Shown in pieces: positions 1-5,052 of a stretch of 5,797 nt of DNA. Below the pieces are notes generated by a model. It saw nothing but the letters and a program-made list of their open reading frames with translations. It was not told where the DNA came from and searched no databases. The position numbers and the translations under genes are program-made. Within the stretch, counting starts at the first letter, position 1. Every line of letters starts with the position of its first letter. The DNA is from Desulfuromonadaceae bacterium (lineage in GTDB: Bacteria > Desulfobacterota > Desulfuromonadia > Desulfuromonadales > Geopsychrobacteraceae). The stretch is from positions 1 to 5,797 of the forward strand of contig JADGED010000160.1 of NCBI GenBank assembly GCA_016744555.1. The letters are read 5' to 3'.

Positions 1-9
1 GGTCCGTAG

Positions 10-390
10 CTACCGTTTGATGTGTCGCATGTGCCCTTTCTCGCTTTGCAATTCGAGAACCGTATTTTCAAATTTCTCAGCTTGGTAGGCAACATTTTCC
101 GCCACAACTTTAATCGCTGGATTAATCGCTAGGCAGCGTTCGGCCAACACGTCAACTTTTACCCTGCCAACAGTTGCATCTAAAGCTTGAATTTGCCGAT
201 TAATATTACTAACAGCAACAGTATCAAAATCGATCAACACCAACTTGCCTACACCGCTGCGCACCAATGCTTCAACGGCGTAGCCACCAACTCCACCAAC
301 GCCAAATACGGCGACGGAAGATTTTTGTAATTGCTCAAAGCCAACTTGACCAACCAAGCGCTGCAACCGATCAAAACGTCCATTTTCCAT
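10..390 (-). CDS. tcdA: TcdA/ThiF-family E1-like enzyme, 3'-truncated (tRNA threonylcarbamoyladenosine dehydratase)
   Basis: TcdA (YgdL/CsdL) uses ATP to dehydrate N6-threonylcarbamoyladenosine at position 37 of ANN-decoding tRNAs to its cyclic form. The 126-residue product shows the E1-like adenylation half: the nucleotide loop GVGGVG at residues 30-35, LIDFD at 52-56, the SNINRQ motif at 61-66, K78 in VGRVK, and AERCLAINP at about 83-91. Family members run about 250-270 residues. Here similarity stops near residue 114, just before the expected conserved DAID segment, and the protein ends QSEKGHMRHIKR then TAG. The second half is therefore missing. Neither other minus-strand frame in the last 60 bases restores the expected motif, so a simple nearby frameshift is not visible. 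The start is well placed: AGGGA overlaps the stop of the upstream tatD-like gene, 12 bp away, which implies co-transcription. The family call is firm. The choice of TcdA over MoeB or ThiF rests on the N-terminal RFDRLQRLVG and the NRQIQAL wording. The product is probably non-functional unless the break is an assembly artefact. Confidence 0.8.
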   Translation of the reverse strand: MENGRFDRLQRLVGQVGFEQLQKSSVAVFGVGGVGGYAVEALVRSGVGKLVLIDFDTVAVSNINRQIQALDATVGRVKVDVLAERCLAINPAIKVVAENVAYQAEKFENTVLELQSEKGHMRHIKR

Positions 391-402
391 AGAAACTTCC
401 CT

Positions 403-1149
403 TTAAAACCGCAACAATTGCTTAGCATTATAGGTTGTAATTTGTGCGACAGACGGCAATGAGCAACTACGCAATTCTGCTACTTTTTCTGCCACACGCA
501 ATAAAACTGTTGGATTATTTGCCATATAGGGAAAATCAGTTTCTAACACCAATGCTGTGGCTGGCAACTCGGTTACAATAGCAGGCAACTTACGGGCATT
601 TGGGCGCAGCAAAATCGGACCGACCCCGAGCTTAAACCCCAAGGCAACGAGTTCATGCGCCACCTGCAGGCTACCAGAAAACCCATGCCAAATACCTCCA
701 ACTTTTATGCCGACCTGCAATTCGCGTAAAATTTCAAGCAACTTACCCGTTGCCTGCCGAGCGTGTAACAATACTGGCAATTTAGCCTTAATGGCAATCT
801 GTAATTGTTCCCTTAACACATGTTCCTGTTGCAACAATGAAGTGGCAACTACGCCATCTAAACCAATCTCGCCAATCGCTACAACGTTTGGATTAAGGGT
901 CAATTCACGAAGCCTATTAGCTTCTACTGACGACCACTGCTCGACATAAGCGGGATGGACTCCAGGAGCAAACAAAATACGCTCATCTGTTTCCGCCAAG
1001 CGTGCAGTTGCAGCCCAATTACAGCATTGCACTCCAGGGACGATAAACTTATCAAGTTCACAAGAAATCGGAGATGGAGACGAATCAATACTTAACTCGC
1101 ATATATTTTCAGGATCAATGTGGATATGGGTATCTACCAAAGAAAGCAT
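403..1149 (-). CDS. TatD-family metal-dependent hydrolase, YjjV-like
   Basis: This is a 248-residue TIM-barrel amidohydrolase of the TatD family. Its members are cytoplasmic metal-dependent phosphoesterases or nucleases, often with 3'-5' exonuclease activity. All expected metal ligands are visible: H8 and H10 in VDTHIHID, E94 in GEIGLD, H129 in LLHAR, H155 in HGFSG and D205 in LETDFP. GVHP lies at 63-66. The HGFSGSLQ wording, the following LGFKLGVGPIL and the LLHARQATGKL segment resemble E. coli YjjV more than TatD or YcfH. Length is slightly below the usual 255-265. The start has only a weak ribosome site, but the ATG lies five residues before the DTHIH motif, as in homologues, and an ATG 8 bp upstream is out of frame. 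The tcdA-like gene follows after 12 bp and probably shares its mRNA. The physiological substrate cannot be read from sequence. Confidence 0.92.
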   Translation of the reverse strand: MLSLVDTHIHIDPENICELSIDSSPSPISCELDKFIVPGVQCCNWAATARLAETDERILFAPGVHPAYVEQWSSVEANRLRELTLNPNVVAIGEIGLDGVVATSLLQQEHVLREQLQIAIKAKLPVLLHARQATGKLLEILRELQVGIKVGGIWHGFSGSLQVAHELVALGFKLGVGPILLRPNARKLPAIVTELPATALVLETDFPYMANNPTVLLRVAEKVAELRSCSLPSVAQITTYNAKQLLRF

Positions 1150-1254
1150 CTAAACATGGTAGCAAAAGCTTGTTGTAAGGGGTAGGAAAACTCAGGGGTG
1201 GTGACATTTACAGGGGAAGAGATAATCCTTTTACCTAATAACGCTGGCATTTCA

Positions 1255-1279
1255 GAGACATATCATTATCACATGTCTC
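1255..1279. repeat. 7-bp inverted repeat between acuI and the tatD-like gene
   Basis: GAGACAT at 1255-1261 and ATGTCTC at 1273-1279 form a perfect 7-bp stem with an 11-base loop. It lies about 40 bp past the acuI stop in the 172-bp gap before the tatD-like gene. There is no T-run after the stem on the minus strand, so it is not a standard intrinsic terminator. It could be an RNA 3'-end stabiliser, a weak terminator or a protein site. I see no convincing promoter for the tatD-like gene in the rest of this gap. Confidence 0.35.
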
Positions 1280-1321
1280 CAAAATACCAGTAGTAGCAAA
1301 TAGAATTACCCAATTTACAAG

Positions 1322-2323
1322 TTAACTATCCAATAAATTCACCAATCCACGACGTTTAGCGCCACCTTTAAGCATAGACTGGACTTTTTCTTCCAAGCCA
1401 TCGAGGGTAATTTCATCTACCATTCCAGATAAATTATCCAGCTTCCATTCGCTGGACAAGCGTTGCCATACCCGAGTTCTCCGTTCCATTGGACATTCGG
1501 CGGAATCGATACCAATCAGTCTGACACCACGTAAAATAAACGGAAAAACATTAATTGGGATATCAATTGAGGCGACCAGACCGCAGCAAGTAACAACGCC
1601 ATCGTATTGTGCAGACTTAATTGTTGCAGCAAGCATATCACCGCCAACACAATCTACCACACCGGCCCAAGTGGTTTTCAACATTGGACGTTCATTCCCC
1701 TTAAGCAAAGTTTCACGATCAATCACTCGCTTTGCACCTAAACTTTCTAGGTATGGAGTCTCTTCCAGCTTTCCGGTCACCGCAGTAATATCAAAGCCAA
1801 TTTTTGCCAAAATTGCCACAGCTAGACTACCGACCCCGCCAGTTGCACCAGTAACTAATACCGGCCCTTTTTCTGGAGTGACTCCATTCTCAACTAATTC
1901 CTGAACGGAAAGCGCTGCTGTCAAACCAGCGGTACCAAGCATCATACTCTCTTTTAGGCTTAACCCTTCCGGTAACTTTAGTGCCCACTTACTTGGCACC
2001 CGAATTAGTTGACCAAAACCACCATCGGTCTCCATACCTAAGTCGTAGCTGGTAACAATAACATTATCGCCGGGCTGAAATGCACCATCAGAACAAGATA
2101 CGACTTCGCCAGCGGAATCTATCCCCGGAGTGTGGGGGAAGTTTCTTGTTACCCCAGGGTTGCCTACCGCAGAAAGGGCATCTTTAAAATTCAGTGAGGA
2201 ATAATGAACCTTAACGACCAGCTCCCCTTCGGGCAAATCATCAATTGAACGGGTAACTACTGAACGAGTAAAAACCTTTTTTTCTGGTTGCTCAACCAAC
2301 AGTGCTTTAAATTGTGTCGACAT
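1322..2323 (-). CDS. acuI: AcuI/YhdH-type NADPH-dependent acryloyl-CoA reductase (MDR superfamily)
   Basis: This is a zinc-free medium-chain dehydrogenase/reductase of the YhdH/AcuI subfamily, which reduces acryloyl-CoA to propionyl-CoA with NADPH and protects the cell from reactive acrylate-type electrophiles. In the 333-residue form, SSLNFKDAL at 42-50 and PGIDSAGEV at 66-74 belong to the catalytic GroES-like domain. GTAGLTAALSV is at 130-140. The Rossmann loop TGATGGVG is at 158-165, followed by VTGK at 172-175 and GAKRVIDRE at 186-194. VVDCVGG and the C-terminal VFPFILRGVRLIGIDS are family signatures. E. coli YhdH has 324 residues, so the length is normal. An ATG ten codons further upstream is open, but this start is preferred because a perfect AAGGAGG sits 5 bp before it and the protein then begins as homologues do. 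It is transcribed away from the HxlR gene and is its likely target. Activity on quinones or other enals is an alternative; the subfamily call is strong. Confidence 0.92.
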   Translation of the reverse strand: MSTQFKALLVEQPEKKVFTRSVVTRSIDDLPEGELVVKVHYSSLNFKDALSAVGNPGVTRNFPHTPGIDSAGEVVSCSDGAFQPGDNVIVTSYDLGMETDGGFGQLIRVPSKWALKLPEGLSLKESMMLGTAGLTAALSVQELVENGVTPEKGPVLVTGATGGVGSLAVAILAKIGFDITAVTGKLEETPYLESLGAKRVIDRETLLKGNERPMLKTTWAGVVDCVGGDMLAATIKSAQYDGVVTCCGLVASIDIPINVFPFILRGVRLIGIDSAECPMERRTRVWQRLSSEWKLDNLSGMVDEITLDGLEEKVQSMLKGGAKRRGLVNLLDS

Positions 2324-2328
2324 CAAAG

Positions 2329-2335
2329 CCTCCTT
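2329..2335 (-). promoter_or_regulatory. Ribosome binding site deciding the acuI start
   Basis: On the minus strand AAGGAGG lies 5 bp before the ATG at 2323-2321. The upstream in-frame ATG at 2353 would place this strong site inside the coding region, so the shorter reading of acuI is preferred. Confidence 0.85.
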
Positions 2336-2381
2336 AAATAGAAATATTGACATTTAGTAACGTTTAGCCATAAAACTAGCC

Positions 2382-2387
2382 AGTATA
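2382..2387 (-). promoter_or_regulatory. Candidate -10 element for acuI
   Basis: The minus strand reads TATACT here, a 5 of 6 match to the sigma-70 -10 consensus, about 60 bp upstream of the acuI start. No good -35 hexamer is present at 17 bp. The expected -35 region falls on the palindrome at 2401-2427, as would suit a promoter controlled by the adjacent HxlR protein. Confidence 0.35.
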
Positions 2388-2400
2388 GCTTTTAAAAACA

Positions 2401-2427
2401 AGTACATACTTTTAAGTATTGTAGTAC
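2401..2427. promoter_or_regulatory. Candidate HxlR operator (palindrome) in the acuI-hxlR spacer
   Basis: The core ATACTT-TT-AAGTAT at 2406-2419 is a perfect 6-bp inverted repeat, flanked by GTAC at 2402-2405 and GTAC at 2424-2427. TAC and GTA half-sites recur around it, including the minus-strand TATACT and GATACT at 2435-2440. HxlR-type dimers such as YodB bind short TAC...GTA palindromes near their own and target promoters. It lies in the 137-bp spacer between the divergent acuI and hxlR genes, overlapping the presumed -35 of acuI. One site could therefore control both genes. Binding by this particular regulator is inferred. Confidence 0.55.
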
Positions 2428-2460
2428 CCAAAAAGATACTAATAGATAAATAGAGGGATT

Positions 2461-2805
2461 ATGAACGAAAATAAAGAATATCGCTGCAACGTTTCTGTTA
2501 CGTTGGACATTATTGGTGGCAAATGGAAATCACTAATTTTGTGGCAACTTAGCTTTAAAACCTTACGTTTTAGTCAATTGCAGCGACGGTTAGCGAAAGT
2601 AACGCAAAAAATGCTCACTCAGCAGTTACGTGAATTGGAGCGGGATGGGCTAATTAACCGTAAAGTTTATGCCGAAGTACCGCCACGTGTAGAATATTCC
2701 CTTACGACAAGAGGGGAAAGCGTCGTGCCGATTTTAAAATTGATGTATCAGTGGGGTGAGGAGTATCTGACTGCTATAGAAGCCCCTGCGATTACCAATT
2801 GTTAA
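2461..2805 (+). CDS. HxlR-family winged-helix transcriptional regulator, two-cysteine type
   Basis: This is a 114-residue MarR-like DNA-binding regulator of the HxlR family, which acts as a dimer and often senses electrophiles, quinones, aldehydes or disulfide stress. The family signature is clear: C9 followed by VTLDIIGGKWKSLIL at 13-27, RFSQLQRRL at 36-44, the recognition-helix region TQKMLTQQLRELERDGLI at 48-65, and the wing PPRVEYSLTTRG at 74-85. C9 is the conserved N-terminal cysteine. The very last residue, C114, is also cysteine, recalling B. subtilis YodB, where Cys6 pairs with a C-terminal cysteine of the partner subunit. The ribosome site GAGGG lies only 3 bp before the ATG. The only open codon between that ATG and an in-frame upstream stop that could matter is the ATT just before it, so the start is fixed. 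It is divergent from acuI and ends at a strong terminator, so it is monocistronic. The family is certain; the inducer is not known. Confidence 0.93.
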   Translation: MNENKEYRCNVSVTLDIIGGKWKSLILWQLSFKTLRFSQLQRRLAKVTQKMLTQQLRELERDGLINRKVYAEVPPRVEYSLTTRGESVVPILKLMYQWGEEYLTAIEAPAITNC

Positions 2806-2811
2806 ACAAAA

Positions 2812-2834
2812 AAAGTGGGCATAAAGCCCACTTT
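2812..2834. terminator. Bidirectional intrinsic terminator between hxlR and the DUF4019 gene
   Basis: AAAGTGGGC at 2812-2820 and GCCCACTTT at 2826-2834 form a perfect 9-bp stem with a 5-base loop. T-rich sequence follows on the plus strand, and the A-run before the stem supplies a U-tract on the minus strand. It starts 7 bp past the hxlR stop and lies 33 bp past the stop of the convergent DUF4019 gene, so it can end both transcripts. Confidence 0.9.
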
Positions 2835-2867
2835 CTTAAAAACATCATCTGCCCAAACCATAAGTAA

Positions 2868-3287
2868 CTACTTCAATCGATATGAGCACACTTGCCAGCT
2901 ATCGCCATCTAATTTGACCAACATAACTTCAGCAGCTTTTTCTTTATATTCAGTTCGTGCTTCAAAATAAACAACTAGGTACTCTCCGTCTGGCAAACGA
3001 GGATATTCTGTCCGTGAACGGACAGAAACCAATTTTCTTTCTTGCACAGATCCAACCAAAAAATTAGTTTGCTGCCTCTTTTTGATCCACTCTTCCTTGC
3101 TTAAAGTAATCTGAAAAAAATCAGAGGCACTGTCATAAGCGGTATCATATTTTTCTTTATCAATGAATCCAGCAAACTTTTCAGCGGCGACAATAGCCTG
3201 TGACGGGAAGTTGCTAGCCAGCCCAGTAGACACAAGTAAACACACTAAAACAATGGCAAAAACCACACTACGACATAAATTCAACAT
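2868..3287 (-). CDS. Secreted DUF4019-family protein
   Basis: This is a 139-residue exported protein of unknown function. Residues 1-24 form a signal peptide: R6, a hydrophobic run VVFAIVLVCLLV at 8-19, and a likely cleavage after STGLA at residue 24. There is no lipobox cysteine at the cleavage point, so a soluble periplasmic location is likely. The mature part matches the DUF4019 layout: an early helix AEKFAGFIDKEKYDTAYD, then EEWIKKRQQ, an RKLVSVR strand, LPDGEYLVVYFEARTEY, EVMLVKL, and a closing DGDSWQVCSYRLK. An ATG 21 bp upstream gives a 146-residue reading, but it lacks a ribosome site, whereas GAGGGG lies 5 bp before the chosen start. The gene converges on hxlR across a shared terminator. 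Its own promoter is not obvious in the 108 bp upstream. The DUF4019 call is confident; the role is unknown. Confidence 0.82.
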   Translation of the reverse strand: MLNLCRSVVFAIVLVCLLVSTGLASNFPSQAIVAAEKFAGFIDKEKYDTAYDSASDFFQITLSKEEWIKKRQQTNFLVGSVQERKLVSVRSRTEYPRLPDGEYLVVYFEARTEYKEKAAEVMLVKLDGDSWQVCSYRLK

Positions 3288-3292
3288 AGACA

Positions 3293-3298
3293 CCCCTC
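3293..3298 (-). promoter_or_regulatory. Ribosome binding site deciding the DUF4019 start
   Basis: GAGGGG on the minus strand, 5 bp before the ATG at 3287-3285. It favours the 139-residue protein over the longer reading from 3308. Confidence 0.65.
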
Positions 3299-3395
3299 TC
3301 GCAAGCATTGTGAATTTATTTCATAGTAACAACCATATCTGACAAAAATCTGAACAATTAACGATTACCGAGAAAAAAGACCAAAAAAGTTAAAT

Positions 3396-4019
3396 TTATT
3401 TTTTATAAGCTTTCACTACTACAAATGCACCATCACCGTAACCATCTTTAACCGTTTGCTCAGGAGCAGCAGGAATTAAGGTTTGCCTTATCTCTGTTGC
3501 GCCAAAGCCAGCACTTTGCAAGTGACCTAGAACCTCTGCGGTCGAATAAAAAGTAGCTTGCTGGTAAAACTTACTTTTCTCTCGATTTAACAAATATTTT
3601 TGCCCTAAATCACTGGCCTTGTCTACATAAGCGACAATTATAGACCCACCTGATTTTAAAACTCGTAGCGCTTCACAGAACGATTGCACAGCATCATCGA
3701 CAAAACAGATTGTGGTCACCATTAAAACAAAATCAAATTGTTCAGTAGCAAACGGCAATTTCTCAGCAATGCCAGGATGGACGTCTATCCCCTGTTGCTT
3801 CGCCTTGGCCGCCATCTGTGGCGATGGCTCTACCCCAACTTTTATCCCTAATGGTACTGCAAACTTCCCAGAGCCAACCCCAACCTCCATCCCTTGCACA
3901 TCACCACTTGGGAGCAACTGTCGAACTGCTTTTAATTCTGCGGCATAAGCTGCAGAATTTTTATCAAACCATTCATCATAGGCATCACTATTATTTTCAA
4001 ATGCATCAATTTTAGGCAT
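3396..4019 (-). CDS. Class I SAM-dependent methyltransferase (Methyltransf_11 type)
   Basis: This is a 207-residue soluble Rossmann-fold methyltransferase, complete and of normal length for a small UbiE-like enzyme. Motif I is GMEVGVGSG at 43-51, which binds the SAM methionine moiety. GVEPSP at 62-67 holds E64, the acidic residue expected to contact the ribose. LPFATEQFDFVLMVTTICFVDD at 88-109 covers motifs II and III, and LRVLKSGGSIIVAYVD at 118-133 is the post-motif helix and strand. The substrate is not identifiable; the E-V-G-V-G-S-G-K-F form with TTICFVDD defines a group often labelled only as SAM methyltransferase. GGAG lies 7 bp before the ATG. A candidate promoter directly upstream suggests its own transcript. 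The DUF4019 gene lies 108 bp downstream on the same strand with no clear hairpin between, so read-through is possible. No functional link to either neighbour is evident. Confidence 0.88.
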   Translation of the reverse strand: MPKIDAFENNSDAYDEWFDKNSAAYAAELKAVRQLLPSGDVQGMEVGVGSGKFAVPLGIKVGVEPSPQMAAKAKQQGIDVHPGIAEKLPFATEQFDFVLMVTTICFVDDAVQSFCEALRVLKSGGSIIVAYVDKASDLGQKYLLNREKSKFYQQATFYSTAEVLGHLQSAGFGATEIRQTLIPAAPEQTVKDGYGDGAFVVVKAYKK

Positions 4020-4036
4020 TTCACAACTCCGTACTT

Positions 4037-4065
4037 ATATTAATTACAATCAAATTTAAGTTCAA
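4037..4065 (-). promoter_or_regulatory. Candidate sigma-70 promoter for the methyltransferase gene
   Basis: On the minus strand TTGAAC (4065-4060) and TAATAT (4042-4037) are separated by exactly 17 bp, each a 4 of 6 match to consensus. The predicted transcription start near 4030 would leave a very short leader starting at the GGAG ribosome site, which weakens the call. Confidence 0.35.
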
Positions 4066-4138
4066 AAACATACAAATACAACCTAAGCACATATTTTTTA
4101 AGTTGTACTTCACTCAATCCGGCAGTGAATTAAGGGCT

Positions 4139-4792
4139 TTAATGGGCCGCAATAAACTTATCCAATTCAGCGTGCCACAGTTCTGGCTCGAAGGTCCCTG
4201 GGTGAGTCTCTTCACCAAACAGCAAATCAACCAGATAGCGGGGACGCTTGCCACCAATGTGCATCGACTTAATACAAGAGACACAGTAGACAACTACATC
4301 CTCAACAGGCATTTCGGCAGCACGTTTTTTCATCTGCTCCTTTACTTTACCTACAGGTAAAACACCGTAAAAGCGGTCGCCACAGCAGGTACCCTCAGCT
4401 TTAGTATACTGTGGTTCGATCAATTTAATATTCATTTTTTTCAGCAGAACCCTAACGGCATCATGCACCCGGCTTTGATCACGAGTTGGACAGGCATCAA
4501 CAATAGACATTTCGCGTTGACTGTAATCGGGAAAAGGAAAATTGTCACTTTCAGCCAACAACTCCCAAAGAGAGACAGTTGCAACTCCTTGATAAAGTTC
4601 TCGATAGCGCCTATCGCATCCAGCACAAACATTAATGATCCGTGTTCCCTCGGGCTGATTAGGTTGGTGGTGACAACAGGTCGTATGGATGGCGAGTTCG
4701 GGTATTTTATTTTCAAGGACATGAAATACTTTATCAGCAAGCTCTGGCTTGTAGATTAGTAGGGCGCACCCTGGCGCAAATCTATTATTCAT
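4139..4792 (-). CDS. HdrB-like (Fe-S)-binding protein with two CCG cysteine-rich domains
   Basis: This 217-residue cytoplasmic protein belongs to the superfamily of heterodisulfide reductase subunit B, LutA and GlpC, where paired CCG domains bind unusual [4Fe-4S] clusters that handle thiol/disulfide or electron-transfer chemistry. Two cysteine sets are visible. The first is C9, C39-C40 and C56-x2-C59. The second is C101, C136-C137-G138 and C170-x2-C173, with spacing (34 and 32 residues) that fits the canonical CX31-39CCX35-36CXXC pattern closely. The first set is shorter and lacks the G after CC, so its cluster may differ or be absent. No HdrA, HdrC, flavoprotein or ferredoxin gene adjoins it, and it has no ferredoxin-type domain of its own. 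The start at 4792 is chosen because AAAGGAG lies 5 bp upstream; a longer reading to 4849 has no such site. It is probably monocistronic. The fold is confident; partner and reaction are unknown. Confidence 0.8.
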   Translation of the reverse strand: MNNRFAPGCALLIYKPELADKVFHVLENKIPELAIHTTCCHHQPNQPEGTRIINVCAGCDRRYRELYQGVATVSLWELLAESDNFPFPDYSQREMSIVDACPTRDQSRVHDAVRVLLKKMNIKLIEPQYTKAEGTCCGDRFYGVLPVGKVKEQMKKRAAEMPVEDVVVYCVSCIKSMHIGGKRPRYLVDLLFGEETHPGTFEPELWHAELDKFIAAH

Positions 4793-4797
4793 GCTTG

Positions 4798-4804
4798 CTC
4801 CTTT
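4798..4804 (-). promoter_or_regulatory. Ribosome binding site deciding the HdrB-like start
   Basis: AAAGGAG on the minus strand, 5 bp before the ATG at 4792-4790. It rejects the 19-residue N-terminal extension that would start at 4849. Confidence 0.8.
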
Positions 4805-4820
4805 ATTAATCCAATTCATA

Positions 4821-4849
4821 TTCATATTTATTAAAATAAAGCATAGCAA
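4821..4849 (-). promoter_or_regulatory. Candidate sigma-70 promoter for the HdrB-like gene
   Basis: Minus-strand TTGCTA (4849-4844) and TATGAA (4826-4821) are spaced by 17 AT-rich bp, each a 4 of 6 match to consensus. The transcription start would fall near 4814, giving a leader of about 22 bases that contains the ribosome site. Confidence 0.45.
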
Positions 4850-4908
4850 TTTTGCGTTACGTTGCCCACCCGATTCTTGCTACAGCTTATATCTCAGCAT
4901 GTTGCATC

Positions 4909-5009
4909 CATGCCAATACAACCTGCCCTACTTGAAAATACCACGCTGCTTTTGCAGCGCCAAATCATGGCTACCTACTCGGCAATATGTGTTTATTGAC
5001 ATGCCAATA
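4909..5009. repeat. Direct repeat CATGCCAATA in the divergent promoter region
   Basis: The 10-base word CATGCCAATA occurs at 4909-4918 and again at 5000-5009, 91 bp apart and in the same orientation. The second copy begins inside the -35 hexamer of the plus-strand promoter. It could be a paired regulator site, though a 10-base match can be chance. Confidence 0.35.
4944..4959. repeat. Small GC-rich hairpin in the divergent spacer
   Basis: CGCTGC at 4944-4949 and GCAGCG at 4954-4959 form a 6-bp GC-rich stem with a TTTT loop. It stands out in the otherwise AT-rich 260-bp spacer between the HdrB-like and TraB-like genes. No T-tract follows, so it is not a terminator. Its role is unknown. Confidence 0.4.
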
Positions 5010-5024
5010 AAATAACAATAAAGT
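4996..5024 (+). promoter_or_regulatory. Candidate sigma-70 promoter for the TraB-like membrane gene
   Basis: A perfect TTGACA at 4996-5001 is followed after 17 bp by TAAAGT at 5019-5024, a 4 of 6 match to the -10 consensus. The transcription start near 5031 leaves a leader of about 22 bases containing the AGGAG ribosome site at 5044-5048. Confidence 0.55.
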
Positions 5025-5052
5025 TTAGCCATAATTGCTATTTAGGAGTCCA

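Noticed and set aside
10..60. Group II intron 5' end inserted in tcdA
   Set aside because: Only a short TGCGAC resemblance is visible, the first base differs from the GTGYG consensus, and too little sequence is present to see any intron domain. It is kept only as one possibility in the truncation finding.
557..949. Plus-strand open frame of 130 codons
   Set aside because: It lies wholly inside the tatD-like gene on the other strand, has a low-complexity C/N/S-rich product, no ribosome site and no family resemblance.
1671..1904. Plus-strand open frame of 77 codons
   Set aside because: It is antisense to the well-supported acuI gene and its product has no recognisable domain.
3712..4015. Two plus-strand open frames (3712-3948 and 3818-4015)
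   Set aside because: Both are antisense to the methyltransferase gene, overlap each other, and give P/S/T- or H/Q-rich products typical of shadow frames.
4109..4129. TTCACT / AGTGAA inverted repeat just past the HdrB-like stop
   Set aside because: The 6-bp stem has a 9-base loop, is AT-rich and lacks a T-run on the minus strand, so it does not support a terminator call.
4103..4759. Frames at 4103-4360 (+), 4463-4759 (+) and 4441-4740 (-)
   Set aside because: All overlap the HdrB-like gene, whose cysteine motifs and strong ribosome site show it to be the real one.
4791..5015. Plus-strand frame of 74 codons across the divergent spacer
   Set aside because: It starts on the opposite strand of the HdrB-like start codon, has no ribosome site, runs through both candidate promoters, and its hydrophobic start comes from AT-rich promoter DNA.
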